DNA of 64,000 nucleotides from JAZGGS01 sp963714405 (GCA_963714405.1 CAVQOH010000006.1:806001-870000), one strand, 5' to 3'. Positions 8,620 to 17,992 are shown, counted from the stretch's first letter. The notes: generated by a model from the letters alone, not told the origin. Numbers and translations: made by a program.

Positions 8620-9495
8620 TCACTCAATATTTTGAATTTGTTCTCTTATTTTTTCTATTTCCTCTTTAATAAGCACCGCTTTATGTGTAATAGAAGTTGA
8701 AATAGATTTAGAAGAAATTGTATTTGCTTCGCGATTCATCTCCTGGCAAAGAAAATTTAATTTTCTTCCGGGTTCTGAATCTTTTTTTATGCAATCAATA
8801 AAAAATTTGAGATGGCTTTTTAATCTTACACTTTCCTCGGTTATATCAGCTTTATCAGCAATAAGCGCCAGTTCTAAGTTCAATCGTTCTTCATTTATGT
8901 TATTATCTGTTAATAGCTCTGTAATCCTTACTTTTAACTTTCCGTAATGTTCGTCTATTCCATTTTTTGATTCTTTATTTATCTCATCAACCTGTTCTTC
9001 AATTAAGCCTATTCTTTTAATTAGATCTTTAGCTAATTCCTGTCCTTCATTCTTCTTCATTAATTGAAGGTTTTTTATAGCAGTATTAACAGTTTTTTTC
9101 AGCTTGCTGAACTCTGTATCGCTTAATTCATAATCTGTAGAAGATATAAATTCTTTATTGTTAAGAAGATGTTCCAATTTAATTTCTTCAGAAAGATCAG
9201 CAGTTTTTTTAATCTGTTTTAAAATTTTAAGATAACTTTTAAGCTTCACCTCATCAAAAGCTGCAATTCCGTTTAGGGTTGTTTCTCTTTTTGCCTGTAT
9301 GGTTATGTTTATTTTACCACGTGCAATTTTATTTTTAACTAATTCCCTTATTTCATTTTCTTTATGAGAAAGAAACTGGGGAAGTTTCACAAACACTTCC
9401 AGGTAACGGCTGTTTACACTTTTTACTTCCGTATCTATGGAAATTTTGCTTGTTGCAATACTTCCTTTGCCGTAACCTGTCATACTATATATCAT
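8620..9495 (-). CDS. yicC: YicC-family endoribonuclease
   Basis: Member of the YicC/YloC family (YicC_N plus DUF1732), shown in other bacteria to be an endoribonuclease involved in RNA turnover. The chosen start (MIYSMTGYGKGS) gives 291 residues, the family's usual size; the open frame runs 57 bases further upstream but adds an unrelated hydrophobic stretch. Hallmarks are MTGYG at the N-terminus, EVKSVNSRYLEVFVKLP, and the C-terminal GRKLNFLCQEMNREANTISSK. It is the first gene of yicC-gmk-rpoZ. Confidence 0.92.
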   Translation of the reverse strand: MIYSMTGYGKGSIATSKISIDTEVKSVNSRYLEVFVKLPQFLSHKENEIRELVKNKIARGKINITIQAKRETTLNGIAAFDEVKLKSYLKILKQIKKTADLSEEIKLEHLLNNKEFISSTDYELSDTEFSKLKKTVNTAIKNLQLMKKNEGQELAKDLIKRIGLIEEQVDEINKESKNGIDEHYGKLKVRITELLTDNNINEERLNLELALIADKADITEESVRLKSHLKFFIDCIKKDSEPGRKLNFLCQEMNREANTISSKSISTSITHKAVLIKEEIEKIREQIQNIE

Positions 9496-9606
9496 AAGGA
9501 ACCTAAATAAAAAAAGAGGCACAAAAATAAAGATATTAATGCTATCTATCAAAAGGAGAATAAGTGGAAGTATAATTCTATTCAGATTTGAATACCAGCA
9601 TGTTTC

Positions 9607-11661
9607 TTAGAATGCTTCTCCAATTCCAAAATGAAAATGCATTGATTTGAATACAGATTTTTCAAAAATAAATTTCTGATCAGCAGGATCGTAAAACTTA
9701 AAACCAAAATCTAACCGGAAAGGAGCAATTGGTGAGTAATATCTTATACCTGTACCAATTGCAACAGCAATTTCATTCCAGCTGGCTTCATAGTAACCAT
9801 TCCAGGTATTTCCATAATCTGCAAATATTGCGAATCCAAAATCAGATTTAAACTTTCTCCTGTATTCAAAACTTCCTTCAATTAAAAAAGTTCCGCCTCT
9901 AATCCTGAGCTCATCGCTCAATCCCGACGCACCTATGTATACAATTTGCTCCGAAGGAATTAGCTCCCTTGCACGCCATCCTCTAACAGAGTTGCTGCCG
10001 CCGGCAAAAAACGTTTGGCTGGGTGATATTAATTCAGGTCCTCCTTTAATCATCTGTATATAACCTGTTTTTGCTTTAATACCAAGGACAGTGAAATGAT
10101 CTTTAGAAACGGGTATAAACCATCCAAGTGATAATTGCAGTTTGTAGTAGTAACCTAATTCACTTGTTGATGAAATAAAATTACTTGTACCTCGTTCTCT
10201 AAATTCCCATTCAACATCCGATGAGGCAATTTCGCTGATAAGTGAAATTATTCTGCCCTCTGTTGGATAAAAAATATCGTTTGTAGTGTTTGAACCAAGC
10301 TCTGTACCAAGCGAAGTAGTAAATGTTATAGCATTTGCAGAGACTGTATCATGATCTTCAGAATTAAAAGGAAAATCAGGAAGATCCCATGAAAGTTGAT
10401 CGAGACGTAAGTAAGGATTTAATACGTTTATAAAAGTGTAAGTAGGCATATCAATATTTAATGTTAATAAACCACCAAAATTTTTATAATCAACTGAAGA
10501 TATATTGTAAGATTTTATATATCCTTCCAGTCGTCCTGAAATTCCCCTGCTGAAAAGAAATGGTTGCTCTAAAACCATAAGTAAATCAACTTCTGATTGA
10601 AAAGTTTCATCAAACAAATCTGAAGAAAAACTAAGATTAGTAATATCCGTAACCCTGAATCTTGTTCTTAAAGTTAATTTTCTGGCATCACCTAAAAAAT
10701 TCTTTCTTACATAACTTGCACCAACGCCAAGGTTAAAAGTACTAAGCTCATTATCTGCAAAAATTTCAGGTGAAAGCTCATTAAGCGGACCTATTGTACC
10801 TTTAATCAACAATGGTACAAAGTTTTTCACGGTATCTTCAACAACTCCCTTAAGATTTATTGAACTGAACAAACCAGTTCTTGCAAGTCTTAAGCGGCTC
10901 CTGGAAATATATTCAACACTATACACATCACCTGGTTTAATATTTGAAACGTATACTATCAGATCATTGCTAACCAGGTCTTTGCCTTCGCCATCTTTTT
11001 CAATAATTACATCACTGTACACATAGCGGTTGCCTAGAGAAAAATATGTGCTCATACTTGTTTTATATTCTACAGTATCAATACTAATGATTGTACTGTC
11101 AAACTCAATCAGCATATAACCAAAATCCCTGAGCTGGGTTGCTATCTTTTCAAATCTTTCATCAAGGTCTTCCTGGCTGTACCTTACATCATATGCTGGA
11201 TTTAACACCGGTCTTACCTGTGCATAAAGGAGTGGATCAAGATTTTCTAATCCAAACGTTTTGTTTTGTCCGTATGTAAAAGCAGGTCCCTCATTAATAT
11301 GGTAAATTAATTCTGCAGTACGGTTGGAACTATCAATATTATGAGATGAAGTAACCTCTGCAAGGAAAAACCCATTAACAGAATAATAAGATTTTAGGGA
11401 AATCACATCAAGAGGAATTGAGGTTGAATCATAATACTCAGGAGGTGAACCCAAACCGCTAAATGAATTAAGAAATTTAAAGAACCACCAGGGTGTTTCT
11501 TTGCTTTGAACAATACTTTCCAATTCTGAATCTGAAAGCTCTTCATTTCCTTCAAAATTAATTGATGTGAGCTCAATGGCATCATTCTGCTGAGAAAATA
11601 GTACTGCCTGCAAACAAAAAATTGAAGCAAAAAAAATAGCAGATATATTCTTTAGTATCAT
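9607..11661 (-). CDS. Omp85-family outer-membrane assembly protein (BamA/TamA-like)
   Basis: About 684 residues with a signal peptide (ILKNISAIFFASIFCLQAVLFSQ), POTRA-like repeats (for example ELTSINFEGNEELSDSELESIV near the N-terminus) and a C-terminal 16-strand-type barrel. The barrel carries the family's FFAGGSNSVRGWRAREL loop, PIAPFRLDFGF near the end, and a terminal Phe (FHFGIGEAF). The size and short POTRA region suit TamA-like or accessory Omp85 proteins better than the main BamA. An alternative ATG lies 24 bases upstream. It probably inserts or exports outer-membrane proteins; partner unknown. Confidence 0.87.
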   Translation of the reverse strand: MILKNISAIFFASIFCLQAVLFSQQNDAIELTSINFEGNEELSDSELESIVQSKETPWWFFKFLNSFSGLGSPPEYYDSTSIPLDVISLKSYYSVNGFFLAEVTSSHNIDSSNRTAELIYHINEGPAFTYGQNKTFGLENLDPLLYAQVRPVLNPAYDVRYSQEDLDERFEKIATQLRDFGYMLIEFDSTIISIDTVEYKTSMSTYFSLGNRYVYSDVIIEKDGEGKDLVSNDLIVYVSNIKPGDVYSVEYISRSRLRLARTGLFSSINLKGVVEDTVKNFVPLLIKGTIGPLNELSPEIFADNELSTFNLGVGASYVRKNFLGDARKLTLRTRFRVTDITNLSFSSDLFDETFQSEVDLLMVLEQPFLFSRGISGRLEGYIKSYNISSVDYKNFGGLLTLNIDMPTYTFINVLNPYLRLDQLSWDLPDFPFNSEDHDTVSANAITFTTSLGTELGSNTTNDIFYPTEGRIISLISEIASSDVEWEFRERGTSNFISSTSELGYYYKLQLSLGWFIPVSKDHFTVLGIKAKTGYIQMIKGGPELISPSQTFFAGGSNSVRGWRARELIPSEQIVYIGASGLSDELRIRGGTFLIEGSFEYRRKFKSDFGFAIFADYGNTWNGYYEASWNEIAVAIGTGIRYYSPIAPFRLDFGFKFYDPADQKFIFEKSVFKSMHFHFGIGEAF

Positions 11662-11785
11662 CTGAAAATAGTTTACTTGCTGCATCTACGTAATTAATAT
11701 TGCACAAAGATAATTAATAATTTGGCAGCACACTATAATAAATAACAGTGCTGTAAGTTTGCCTGAGAAATGTAAATTCAAATTA

Positions 11786-12376
11786 CTATTTATTACCTGA
11801 TTCAATAACCCTTAATGACGGGTAATCTTTTCTAAAGTAACTGATGAAAAACGTTCGGACAATTGGTACATCAATATTATCAGATATCTCAACAATAGCT
11901 GGATTATTTGATGCTGTGGTAAGATGAGCTGAATATGTTTTACGTTTATTAAAATCAATTACGTGCAAAAATACCTCGCCGCCTGAAGAACCCATAAAGT
12001 AAGATTTTGAATTGTAGTAAATTAGTTCATTTGGGAATCCGGAAAATTTTATCTTATCCACAATGCATTTATCAAATGATCCATCCAGTAAACCTGTGGT
12101 AAATTGATTTACAAATTCACCCTCTTTCCAGCTTAAAAGGGAAAATTTAATGCCAAATTGATTATTGCTTGACTCTTCAATCCCAGCAATTATAGATTTA
12201 ACGGTATCTGTTTCAAAATAACCTGAAGTTGAAAATGATACTCTTTCGCTTATAGTTTCTCTCGCAGCTTTAAGAACCTGTTTTTCATCTTCAAATAAAT
12301 TGTGCGGTGGCGGTTCATATCCCTTATCACAGGATACAAAAACAAAAATTGATAAAATTAATAAGGTGTATTTCAT
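11786..12376 (-). CDS. Lipoprotein of unknown function
   Basis: 196 residues; family not recognised. The N-terminus is a lipoprotein signal (TLLILSIFVFVSC). The mature protein starts with a Pro-rich stretch (DKGYEPPPHNLF) and is otherwise a mixed alpha/beta sequence without motifs I can name. It begins 1 base after the stop of the upstream L,D-transpeptidase-like gene, so the two are almost certainly co-transcribed and perhaps act together at the cell wall (inference). Confidence 0.65.
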   Translation of the reverse strand: MKYTLLILSIFVFVSCDKGYEPPPHNLFEDEKQVLKAARETISERVSFSTSGYFETDTVKSIIAGIEESSNNQFGIKFSLLSWKEGEFVNQFTTGLLDGSFDKCIVDKIKFSGFPNELIYYNSKSYFMGSSGGEVFLHVIDFNKRKTYSAHLTTASNNPAIVEISDNIDVPIVRTFFISYFRKDYPSLRVIESGNK

Positions 12377-12377
12377 A

Positions 12378-13082
12378 TTATTTTATTACTACCTCAGTTC
12401 CTATTTTAATTACAGAATAAATTTCTTCAATATCTTCATTGCTTAATGCAACAGAACCGTCAGTCCAGTTAAAAACAAAAGGCAAATTTTTAAGTATAAA
12501 GTTGAACTTGCCAATCCCGTGAATACCAATATTTCCACCAAGCACGTTGTTATAACTTGTACATCCTTCGTAATAATATTCAAATTTAATGTTATTATAT
12601 TCTTTTTGCGAGATTAGTCCTTTTTTAAGAGCGTCTGTTGCATCATCAAGATTAGGGTAATTTAATTTTAACAGGATAAAATAAATACTCGAAGTATCTA
12701 CACTGCAAATTTGATACTTGCCAACCGGTGTTGCACCATCTCCAGCTCTCCCTTTTGGCTTATGAAGAGTTCTGCCAAAACTTGCGCGATAAGTTTTTAC
12801 AAGAACCGAATCTTCATATAGATCCAGCGTGAATTTATTCCTGTCAATCACAATGCTTGTATTATTTAACTCAATAAAACCACTTTGTACCAGTGCTTCT
12901 GATAATGACATTTCTCTTGTATTAAGAAGAAGCCCGTAAATCATAACACCGCTTAAAAACAATAAAATTGTTAGAGTCATGTAAAGAACATTTCTAACAG
13001 TTGATTTGTTTAAATACTCAGAGAGAGTAATTGGACCTAACTTTAAGGATTTAAAATCTATTTTTTTCTTCAAAAGATTCAT
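12378..13082 (-). CDS. L,D-transpeptidase (YkuD)-fold protein lacking the catalytic Cys
   Basis: 234 residues: an N-terminal membrane anchor (about 33-52) and a YkuD domain from about residue 75. Recognisable parts are IDRNKFTLDLYEDSVLVKTY, then GRTLHKPKGRAGDGATPVGKY, then GIHGIG with the conserved His. At the place where active members read G-C-I-A-L or G-C-I-R, this one reads TDGSVALSNEDIEEIY, with Ser (codon TCT) instead of the nucleophilic Cys. It may be inactive, may be a binding protein, or may use another residue. The gene is followed at once by a lipoprotein gene. Confidence 0.82.
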   Translation of the reverse strand: MNLLKKKIDFKSLKLGPITLSEYLNKSTVRNVLYMTLTILLFLSGVMIYGLLLNTREMSLSEALVQSGFIELNNTSIVIDRNKFTLDLYEDSVLVKTYRASFGRTLHKPKGRAGDGATPVGKYQICSVDTSSIYFILLKLNYPNLDDATDALKKGLISQKEYNNIKFEYYYEGCTSYNNVLGGNIGIHGIGKFNFILKNLPFVFNWTDGSVALSNEDIEEIYSVIKIGTEVVIK

Positions 13083-13185
13083 TTATCAAATTACAAACAA
13101 GAAAATGTATCAATATTTTGCTGCAAAATTTAATCAAAATTAGGTTAACTTATAAGGTGAGATTAGAATCAATTCAAGTAATAAA

Positions 13186-14298
13186 ATGAAACTTCAACTA
13201 CATTTTTATGGATTTATACTATTTGTCTATTTTTTTATAGCATCAGCAAGCTTTCCTCAAATAAGAATTAAAGCAGTTGGAGATATAATGCTCGGATCTG
13301 TAACTCCAAAAACAATTCTTCCCCGGGAACAAGGAATGGAATTTGTAAATGCGGTAAAAAACTATTTAAGTGAGGCAGATATAGTTTTTGGAAATCTTGA
13401 AGGAGCGATAATTAAAGATGGTATGTTACCGGTTAAATGTAAAGAAAAATCGAGACAAGCCGGTAGATGTTATGAATTTGGAATGCCTGAAAAAATTTCT
13501 GAATCACTTAAAGGAATGGGTTTTAATGTATTAAATATGGATAACAATCATTCTGAAGATTATGGTGAAAATGGCTATTTATTTACTCAAAAAAAACTGG
13601 AAGAACTTAAAATTAAGTATTCTCCCAAAACTGGTTTTGCAGAATTTAATATAGATGGTAAGACTATTGTAATTGCAGCATTTGGTTATTCCGGTTCATC
13701 GCATAATATTTCTGATTTAAATAATACCAAAACAGTAATTAGAGAACTGGATAATCAATTTGATATTATTATCGCTTCATTTCATGGTGGTGCAGAAGGA
13801 AGAGATAAAGTAAATATTAAAAATGAAGCTGAGTTTTTCTTGGGTGAAAACCGCGGTAACGTAATTGCCTTTGCACATACAGCAATTGATGCAGGGGCTG
13901 ATATGGTTATTGGGCATGGACCACATGTTTTAAGAGCAATGGAAATTTATAAAAACAAGTTAATCGCCTACTCACTGGGTAATTTTTTAACTTATGGAAA
14001 TATGAATATAAGCGGTGTAACTGGTATTTCTGTAATTCTTGATGTAGATATTGATTTGAATACCGGAGATTTTTTTAGAGGTAAATTAATTCCTATACAA
14101 CAAATAGGTTTTGGAATTCCAAATTTTGATGAAACAGGAACAGGTTCTAAACTTGTACAATCTTTAACAAATGAGGACTTTCCTGAAAACGAAATAATTT
14201 TTACAAAAAATGGGGGGGTTTATAACAAAAAGATCATCCCGCCACCAGCAAGACCTCTACAAAATTATAATTCCTTTAAGACTAGACGCATTCACTAA
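13186..14298 (+). CDS. CapA-family (PGA_cap) metallophosphatase-fold protein
   Basis: 370 residues with a signal peptide (MKLQLHFYGFILFVYFFIASASF). The domain matches the PGA_cap/CapA family, named for poly-gamma-glutamate capsule proteins and built on a calcineurin-like phosphoesterase fold. Metal-site motifs visible are GDIMLG, FGNLEGAI, NMDNNHSEDYG, FHGGAEG and VIGHGPHVLRAMEIY, then AYSLGNFL. The C-terminal 40 residues after the domain are low-complexity (PPPARPLQNYNS). No capB/capC partners are nearby, so a role in capsule synthesis is not shown. It is transcribed opposite both neighbours. Confidence 0.88.
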   Translation: MKLQLHFYGFILFVYFFIASASFPQIRIKAVGDIMLGSVTPKTILPREQGMEFVNAVKNYLSEADIVFGNLEGAIIKDGMLPVKCKEKSRQAGRCYEFGMPEKISESLKGMGFNVLNMDNNHSEDYGENGYLFTQKKLEELKIKYSPKTGFAEFNIDGKTIVIAAFGYSGSSHNISDLNNTKTVIRELDNQFDIIIASFHGGAEGRDKVNIKNEAEFFLGENRGNVIAFAHTAIDAGADMVIGHGPHVLRAMEIYKNKLIAYSLGNFLTYGNMNISGVTGISVILDVDIDLNTGDFFRGKLIPIQQIGFGIPNFDETGTGSKLVQSLTNEDFPENEIIFTKNGGVYNKKIIPPPARPLQNYNSFKTRRIH

Positions 14299-14312
14299 GA
14301 AAATTCTAGTAT

Positions 14313-14867
14313 TTAAACCTCCATTATCTCTGCTTCTTTATGCTTTAGAATTTCATCAACTTGTTTAGTATGCTCATCTGTAAATTTTTGCACTTCTGCT
14401 TCAGCATCGCGCAGCTGATCTTCAGACATTTTCTTTTCCTTTTCTTCTTTCTTCAAGTGATCGTTAGCATCACGCCTAATATTTCTTACGGCTATTTTTG
14501 CATCTTCACCAAACTTTTTTATAAGCTTAACAAATTCTTTTCTTCTCTCTTCATTTAAAGGAGGAACAGGAATTTTAAGATTGGTTCCATCACTAACAGG
14601 ATTAAATCCAAGATTAGCTTCCAATATTGATTTTTCTATGGTCGGAACCATGGCTTTTTCCCAGGGTGTTACGGATAAAGTATGAGCATCTAAAACAGAA
14701 ACATTGCCAACCTGGTTCAGAGGAACCATGTTTCCATAATATTCAACTTTAACACTATCCAGCAAGGCAGTTGTAGCTTTACCCGTTCTTACTTTAGTTA
14801 GCTCATCCCTTAGAGAATCTAAGGACTTATCCATTCTCGATTTTGCATCTTTAACTATTGCGTTCAT
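14313..14867 (-). CDS. frr: Ribosome-recycling factor
   Basis: With EF-G it splits post-termination ribosomes. The 184 residues match the family. Hallmarks are the N-terminal SLDSLRDELTKVRTGKAT segment, the beta domain with VEYYGNMVPLNQVGNVSV, and the C-terminal helix with PPLNEERRKEFVKLIKK and VRNIRRDAND. It follows pyrH by 42 bases, the usual bacterial order tsf-pyrH-frr. Confidence 0.97.
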   Translation of the reverse strand: MNAIVKDAKSRMDKSLDSLRDELTKVRTGKATTALLDSVKVEYYGNMVPLNQVGNVSVLDAHTLSVTPWEKAMVPTIEKSILEANLGFNPVSDGTNLKIPVPPLNEERRKEFVKLIKKFGEDAKIAVRNIRRDANDHLKKEEKEKKMSEDQLRDAEAEVQKFTDEHTKQVDEILKHKEAEIMEV

Positions 14868-14909
14868 ATTTACCTCTGCAAATTGTTAAACTTTTTTAAT
14901 TGCTTTGTG

Positions 14910-15623
14910 TTAGCTATAAATTAAAGTACCTACTTCTCTACCTGCAACAAGGTTAAGAAGATTATCAGAAACGTTCATATTAAATACAGCAATGGGTAAT
15001 TTATTTTCCTGGCAAAGACTCACAGCCGTAAGATCCATAATCCTAAGATTTTTCTTTAGCACATCCATATAGTTAATTGTATCATATTTAACGGCATCAT
15101 TGTTTTTTTCAGGATCACTATCAAAAACTCCATCTACTCTTGTTCCTTTTAATATAATTCCTGCACCAATTTCCACTGCTCGCAAAGATGCTGCAGTATC
15201 TGTACTAAAATAAGGATGACCTGTTCCTGCACCTAAAATTACAATCCTTCCCTTCTCAAGGTGTCTTATTGCTCTTCTCCGGATATATGGTTCTGCAATA
15301 GTATCCATTTTAATTGCGCTCATTAATCTGGTTTGCAATTTTATTTTCTCTAGTGCGTTTTGTAATGCAAGAGAATTAATCATGGTTGCAAGCATACCCA
15401 TATGATCTCCGGTAGCCCTGTCTATTCCCTGTGAACTTGCGCTTAAGCCCCTATAGATATTTCCGCCTCCTATAACCAATCCAATTTCTGCGCCAGCGCC
15501 GTGTACTTTTTTTATTTCTTGTGCAAAGAATTCGATGACAGAGTTATCAATACCAAATCCTTTATCTCCCATAAGAGATTCACCGCTAAGTTTTAATAGT
15601 ATTCTTTTATATTTCAAATTCAT
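14910..15623 (-). CDS. pyrH: UMP kinase
   Basis: Phosphorylates UMP to UDP in pyrimidine synthesis; a hexameric amino-acid-kinase-fold enzyme. The 237 residues match the family. Motifs are KLSGESLMGDKGFGID at the N-terminus, GLVIGGGNIYRG, DHMGMLATMINSLALQ, and GTGHPYFSTDTAASLRA, with the KGTRVDGVFDSDP loop for nucleotide binding. It lies between tsf, separated by a strong terminator hairpin, and frr. Confidence 0.97.
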   Translation of the reverse strand: MNLKYKRILLKLSGESLMGDKGFGIDNSVIEFFAQEIKKVHGAGAEIGLVIGGGNIYRGLSASSQGIDRATGDHMGMLATMINSLALQNALEKIKLQTRLMSAIKMDTIAEPYIRRRAIRHLEKGRIVILGAGTGHPYFSTDTAASLRAVEIGAGIILKGTRVDGVFDSDPEKNNDAVKYDTINYMDVLKKNLRIMDLTAVSLCQENKLPIAVFNMNVSDNLLNLVAGREVGTLIYS

Positions 15624-15683
15624 TTCATTCTAATAGATGGTTAATGTAACAGGTATTAATCTTGTTTGTTAATATAAAAAAAA

Positions 15684-15711
15684 GGTCTTAATAAAATTAA
15701 GACCTTTTTTT
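15684..15711 (-). terminator. Rho-independent terminator after tsf
   Basis: A perfect 9-bp stem (GGTCTTAAT / ATTAAGACC) with a 3-base loop, extended by a run of A on one side and T on the other, so the element is nearly symmetric. On the minus strand it lies just past the tsf stop (15718) and before pyrH (15623), with a U tract. It could lower, rather than abolish, read-through into pyrH-frr. Confidence 0.88.
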
Positions 15712-15717
15712 AAAAAA

Positions 15718-16575
15718 TTATTTCTTTTCATCACCGAGATGAAACCTGTGAAACAGCGAAATTTTAACCTCAGAATTATGTTTAGTGTTAAACTCCTTTA
15801 ATAAATCACCGACTGTTTTTGCATTATCCTTAATATAGGTTTGCTCTGTTAGCACACTTTCCTGGTAAAATTTATTCAACTTACCGGCAGCAATTTTATC
15901 AAGAATATTTTCAGGTTTTCCTTCTTTACGGGCAACTTCTTTGTAAATTTCAATTTCTTTTTCAATAGTATCTTTAGGTACATCATCTCTTTTAACGCAA
16001 ATAGGATTCATTGCAGCTACCTGCATAGCTATATCCTTTCCTATTTCACTTAGCTCTTCTTTACCATCATTTACTGAATCAAATTTTACAAGTACACCAA
16101 GCTTTGACCCCATATGAATATAATCAACCAGTAAACCGTTATCAGCATTTTCATTAGCAAGACGTGAAATTTCAATTTTTTCACCCACTTTACCAAGTAC
16201 ATCAGTAACTTTATCTTTAAGAGCACTATTACTGTTCATCAGTTCATCAACATTTGCAGGTTTCTGTTTAAACGCACTTTCCAAAACTTCATTTGCCAGG
16301 CCGACAAAATCTTCACTTTTTGCTACAAAATCTGTTTCACAATTTATTTCTATTATAGTACCGCGTTTTTTATCTTCAGAAATTTTTGTAAGAACCAATC
16401 CTTCATTGGCAGCTTTCTCAGCTCTTTTGGCTGCAACGGAAGTTCCCTTTTTTCTAAGGATATCAATTGCTTTTTCCATATCACCATTAGATTCAACGAG
16501 TGCTTTTTTGCAATCCATCATACCGGCGCCGGTTTTTTTTCTTAGCTCATTTACCTGAGCAGCAGTAATAGCCAT
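15718..16575 (-). CDS. tsf: Elongation factor Ts
   Basis: Guanine-nucleotide exchange factor for EF-Tu. The 285 residues include the N-terminal UBA-like domain (ITAAQVNELRKKTGAGMMDCKKAL), the conserved core with INCETDFVAKSEDF that contacts EF-Tu, the segment AMQVAAMNPICV, and a C-terminal end typical of the family. It follows rpsB by 16 bases, the standard rpsB-tsf pairing. Confidence 0.97.
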   Translation of the reverse strand: MAITAAQVNELRKKTGAGMMDCKKALVESNGDMEKAIDILRKKGTSVAAKRAEKAANEGLVLTKISEDKKRGTIIEINCETDFVAKSEDFVGLANEVLESAFKQKPANVDELMNSNSALKDKVTDVLGKVGEKIEISRLANENADNGLLVDYIHMGSKLGVLVKFDSVNDGKEELSEIGKDIAMQVAAMNPICVKRDDVPKDTIEKEIEIYKEVARKEGKPENILDKIAAGKLNKFYQESVLTEQTYIKDNAKTVGDLLKEFNTKHNSEVKISLFHRFHLGDEKK

Positions 16576-16591
16576 ACTAAATTCACTCCCT

Positions 16592-17479
16592 TTAATTTAA
16601 TTTTTCTGAAGAGGAACTTTCATCTTTAACTTCTTTGTCTGCAGAATCTTTTTCCTGGACAGGTATTGATTTTTCCTCTTCTTCCTTTTTCTTTTTCTCT
16701 TTTAATTTTTGTGCTTTAGCTTCTTCTTTTTCTTGTTCACGTTCTTTTTTTAGTCTTTCTTTTTCGGCAGCTTCTTCTGCCTTTTTCTCTTTCAACTTAG
16801 CTTTCCCTTCCATAACAGCATCACCCATAAACTTCAATATCAGTTCAATGGTTTTTACAGCATCATCATTTGCTGGAATCATATAATCAACATCATCAGG
16901 ATCACAGTTTGTATCCACAATGGCAAATACAGGAATGTTAAGCCGTTTTGCTTCTCTAACTGAAATTGATTCTTTCTTTATATCCACAACGAAAACAGCA
17001 CCTGGCAATTTTGTCATCGTTTCTACACCTTCAAGTACTTTTTTAAGTTTGTCTCTTTCTCTTGTGAGAAACAATCTCTCTTTCTTAGTTATTTTTTCAA
17101 AAGTACCATCAGTTTCCTGCTTTTCAATATTCTGAAGCCGTTTAATACTTTTCCTAATCGTACCAAAATTTGTAAGCATACCGCCCAACCAGCGTTCGCT
17201 AACCCAGTTCATCCCGGTTCTTTTAGCTTCAGATACAACAACGCTCTTTGCCTGTTTTTTAGTACCAACAAGCAACACGTTTTTGCCTTCATCAGAAACC
17301 ATTTTTGTAAGAAGCTCCGCAGCAGAGTTTATGAGTACCTGTGTTTTTTTAAGATCAATTATGTGAATACCGTTTTTTTCCATGAAAATGTACGGTTTCA
17401 TTTTAGGATTCCAACGACGGGTTAAGTGACCGAAGTGTGCCCCAGCTTCAATAAGCTGAGTGAGTTCAACTTGTTTCAT
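16592..17479 (-). CDS. rpsB: 30S ribosomal protein S2 with charged C-terminal extension
   Basis: Component of the small ribosomal subunit. The core (about 1-230) has GAHFGHLTRRWNPKMKPYIF, GTKKQAKSVV, ERWLGGMLTNF and PVFAIVDTNCDPDDVDY. The total of 295 residues is longer than the usual ~240: the last ~60 are a Lys/Glu-rich stretch (KEREQEKEEAKAQKLKEKKK and on to a Ser/Asp/Glu tail), probably helical then disordered. Such tails occur in Bacteroidota/Chlorobi S2; a function is not known to me. The gene has a 123-base leader with hairpins. Confidence 0.96.
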   Translation of the reverse strand: MKQVELTQLIEAGAHFGHLTRRWNPKMKPYIFMEKNGIHIIDLKKTQVLINSAAELLTKMVSDEGKNVLLVGTKKQAKSVVVSEAKRTGMNWVSERWLGGMLTNFGTIRKSIKRLQNIEKQETDGTFEKITKKERLFLTRERDKLKKVLEGVETMTKLPGAVFVVDIKKESISVREAKRLNIPVFAIVDTNCDPDDVDYMIPANDDAVKTIELILKFMGDAVMEGKAKLKEKKAEEAAEKERLKKEREQEKEEAKAQKLKEKKKKEEEEKSIPVQEKDSADKEVKDESSSSEKLN

Positions 17480-17602
17480 TATATCTCCTGTTTATTCCTG
17501 CCTGCGTTCAGGCAGGTCCTCTACTCCTTTCAACTTTACCTTTCACCCGCAATTTGCGGACACAGGAGGTAAATCCAGGAGTATGTGTGATTATTAATTA
17601 AA
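17480..17602 (-). promoter_or_regulatory. Structured leader between rpsI and rpsB
   Basis: A 123-base non-coding gap inside an otherwise tightly packed ribosomal operon. It holds two inverted repeats: CCTGCCTG-CGTT-CAGGCAGG at 17497-17516 and CCGCAA-T-TTGCGG at 17547-17559, plus several AGGAG-like strings on the minus strand. The first hairpin ends 17 bases before the rpsB start codon and overlaps the approach to its ribosome-binding site, and no U run follows, so translational control or RNA processing is more likely than termination. Inference only. Confidence 0.45.
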
Positions 17603-17989
17603 TTATCTTTTAGAAAACTGAAATCTTTTTCTTGCCTTTGGGCGGCCGTATTTTTTACGTTCAACCATCCTGGGATCTCTTGTAAGAAATCCTTCATTCT
17701 TTAAAGCTGGTCTAAATTCAGGATTTATATCAATTAAAGCTCTAGCAATACCTAATCTTATTGCCTGGGCTTGCCCTGTTGTTCCGCCGCCTCTAACATT
17801 TATTTTTAAATCGTAACTTCCTTTTGTTTCTGTAACAACCAGCGGTCCTTCAATATCTTCCCTGCTATCAAGCATGGGAAAGGCATTTTCAAATCCTTTA
17901 CCGTTAATGGTAATCTTGCCATTTCCATTTCTTAAAATAACTCTTGCAACAGAAGTTTTTCTTCTTCCAACGTAAATTTTATCAGCCAT
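17603..17989 (-). CDS. rpsI: 30S ribosomal protein S9
   Basis: 128 residues of the S9 family: YVGRRKTSVARVILRNGNGKI near the start, VNVRGGG-TGQAQAIRLGIARAL in the middle, and the C-terminal basic tail RDPRMVERKKYGRPKARKRFQFSKR that reaches the P site. The start lies 3 bases after the rplM stop, the conserved rplM-rpsI order. Confidence 0.98.
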   Translation of the reverse strand: MADKIYVGRRKTSVARVILRNGNGKITINGKGFENAFPMLDSREDIEGPLVVTETKGSYDLKINVRGGGTTGQAQAIRLGIARALIDINPEFRPALKNEGFLTRDPRMVERKKYGRPKARKRFQFSKR

Positions 17990-17992
17990 TCT

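Noticed and set aside
16635..16886. Ser/Phe-rich open frame on the plus strand opposite rpsB
   Set aside because: It is the antisense of the Lys/Glu-rich tail of S2 and has no independent support.
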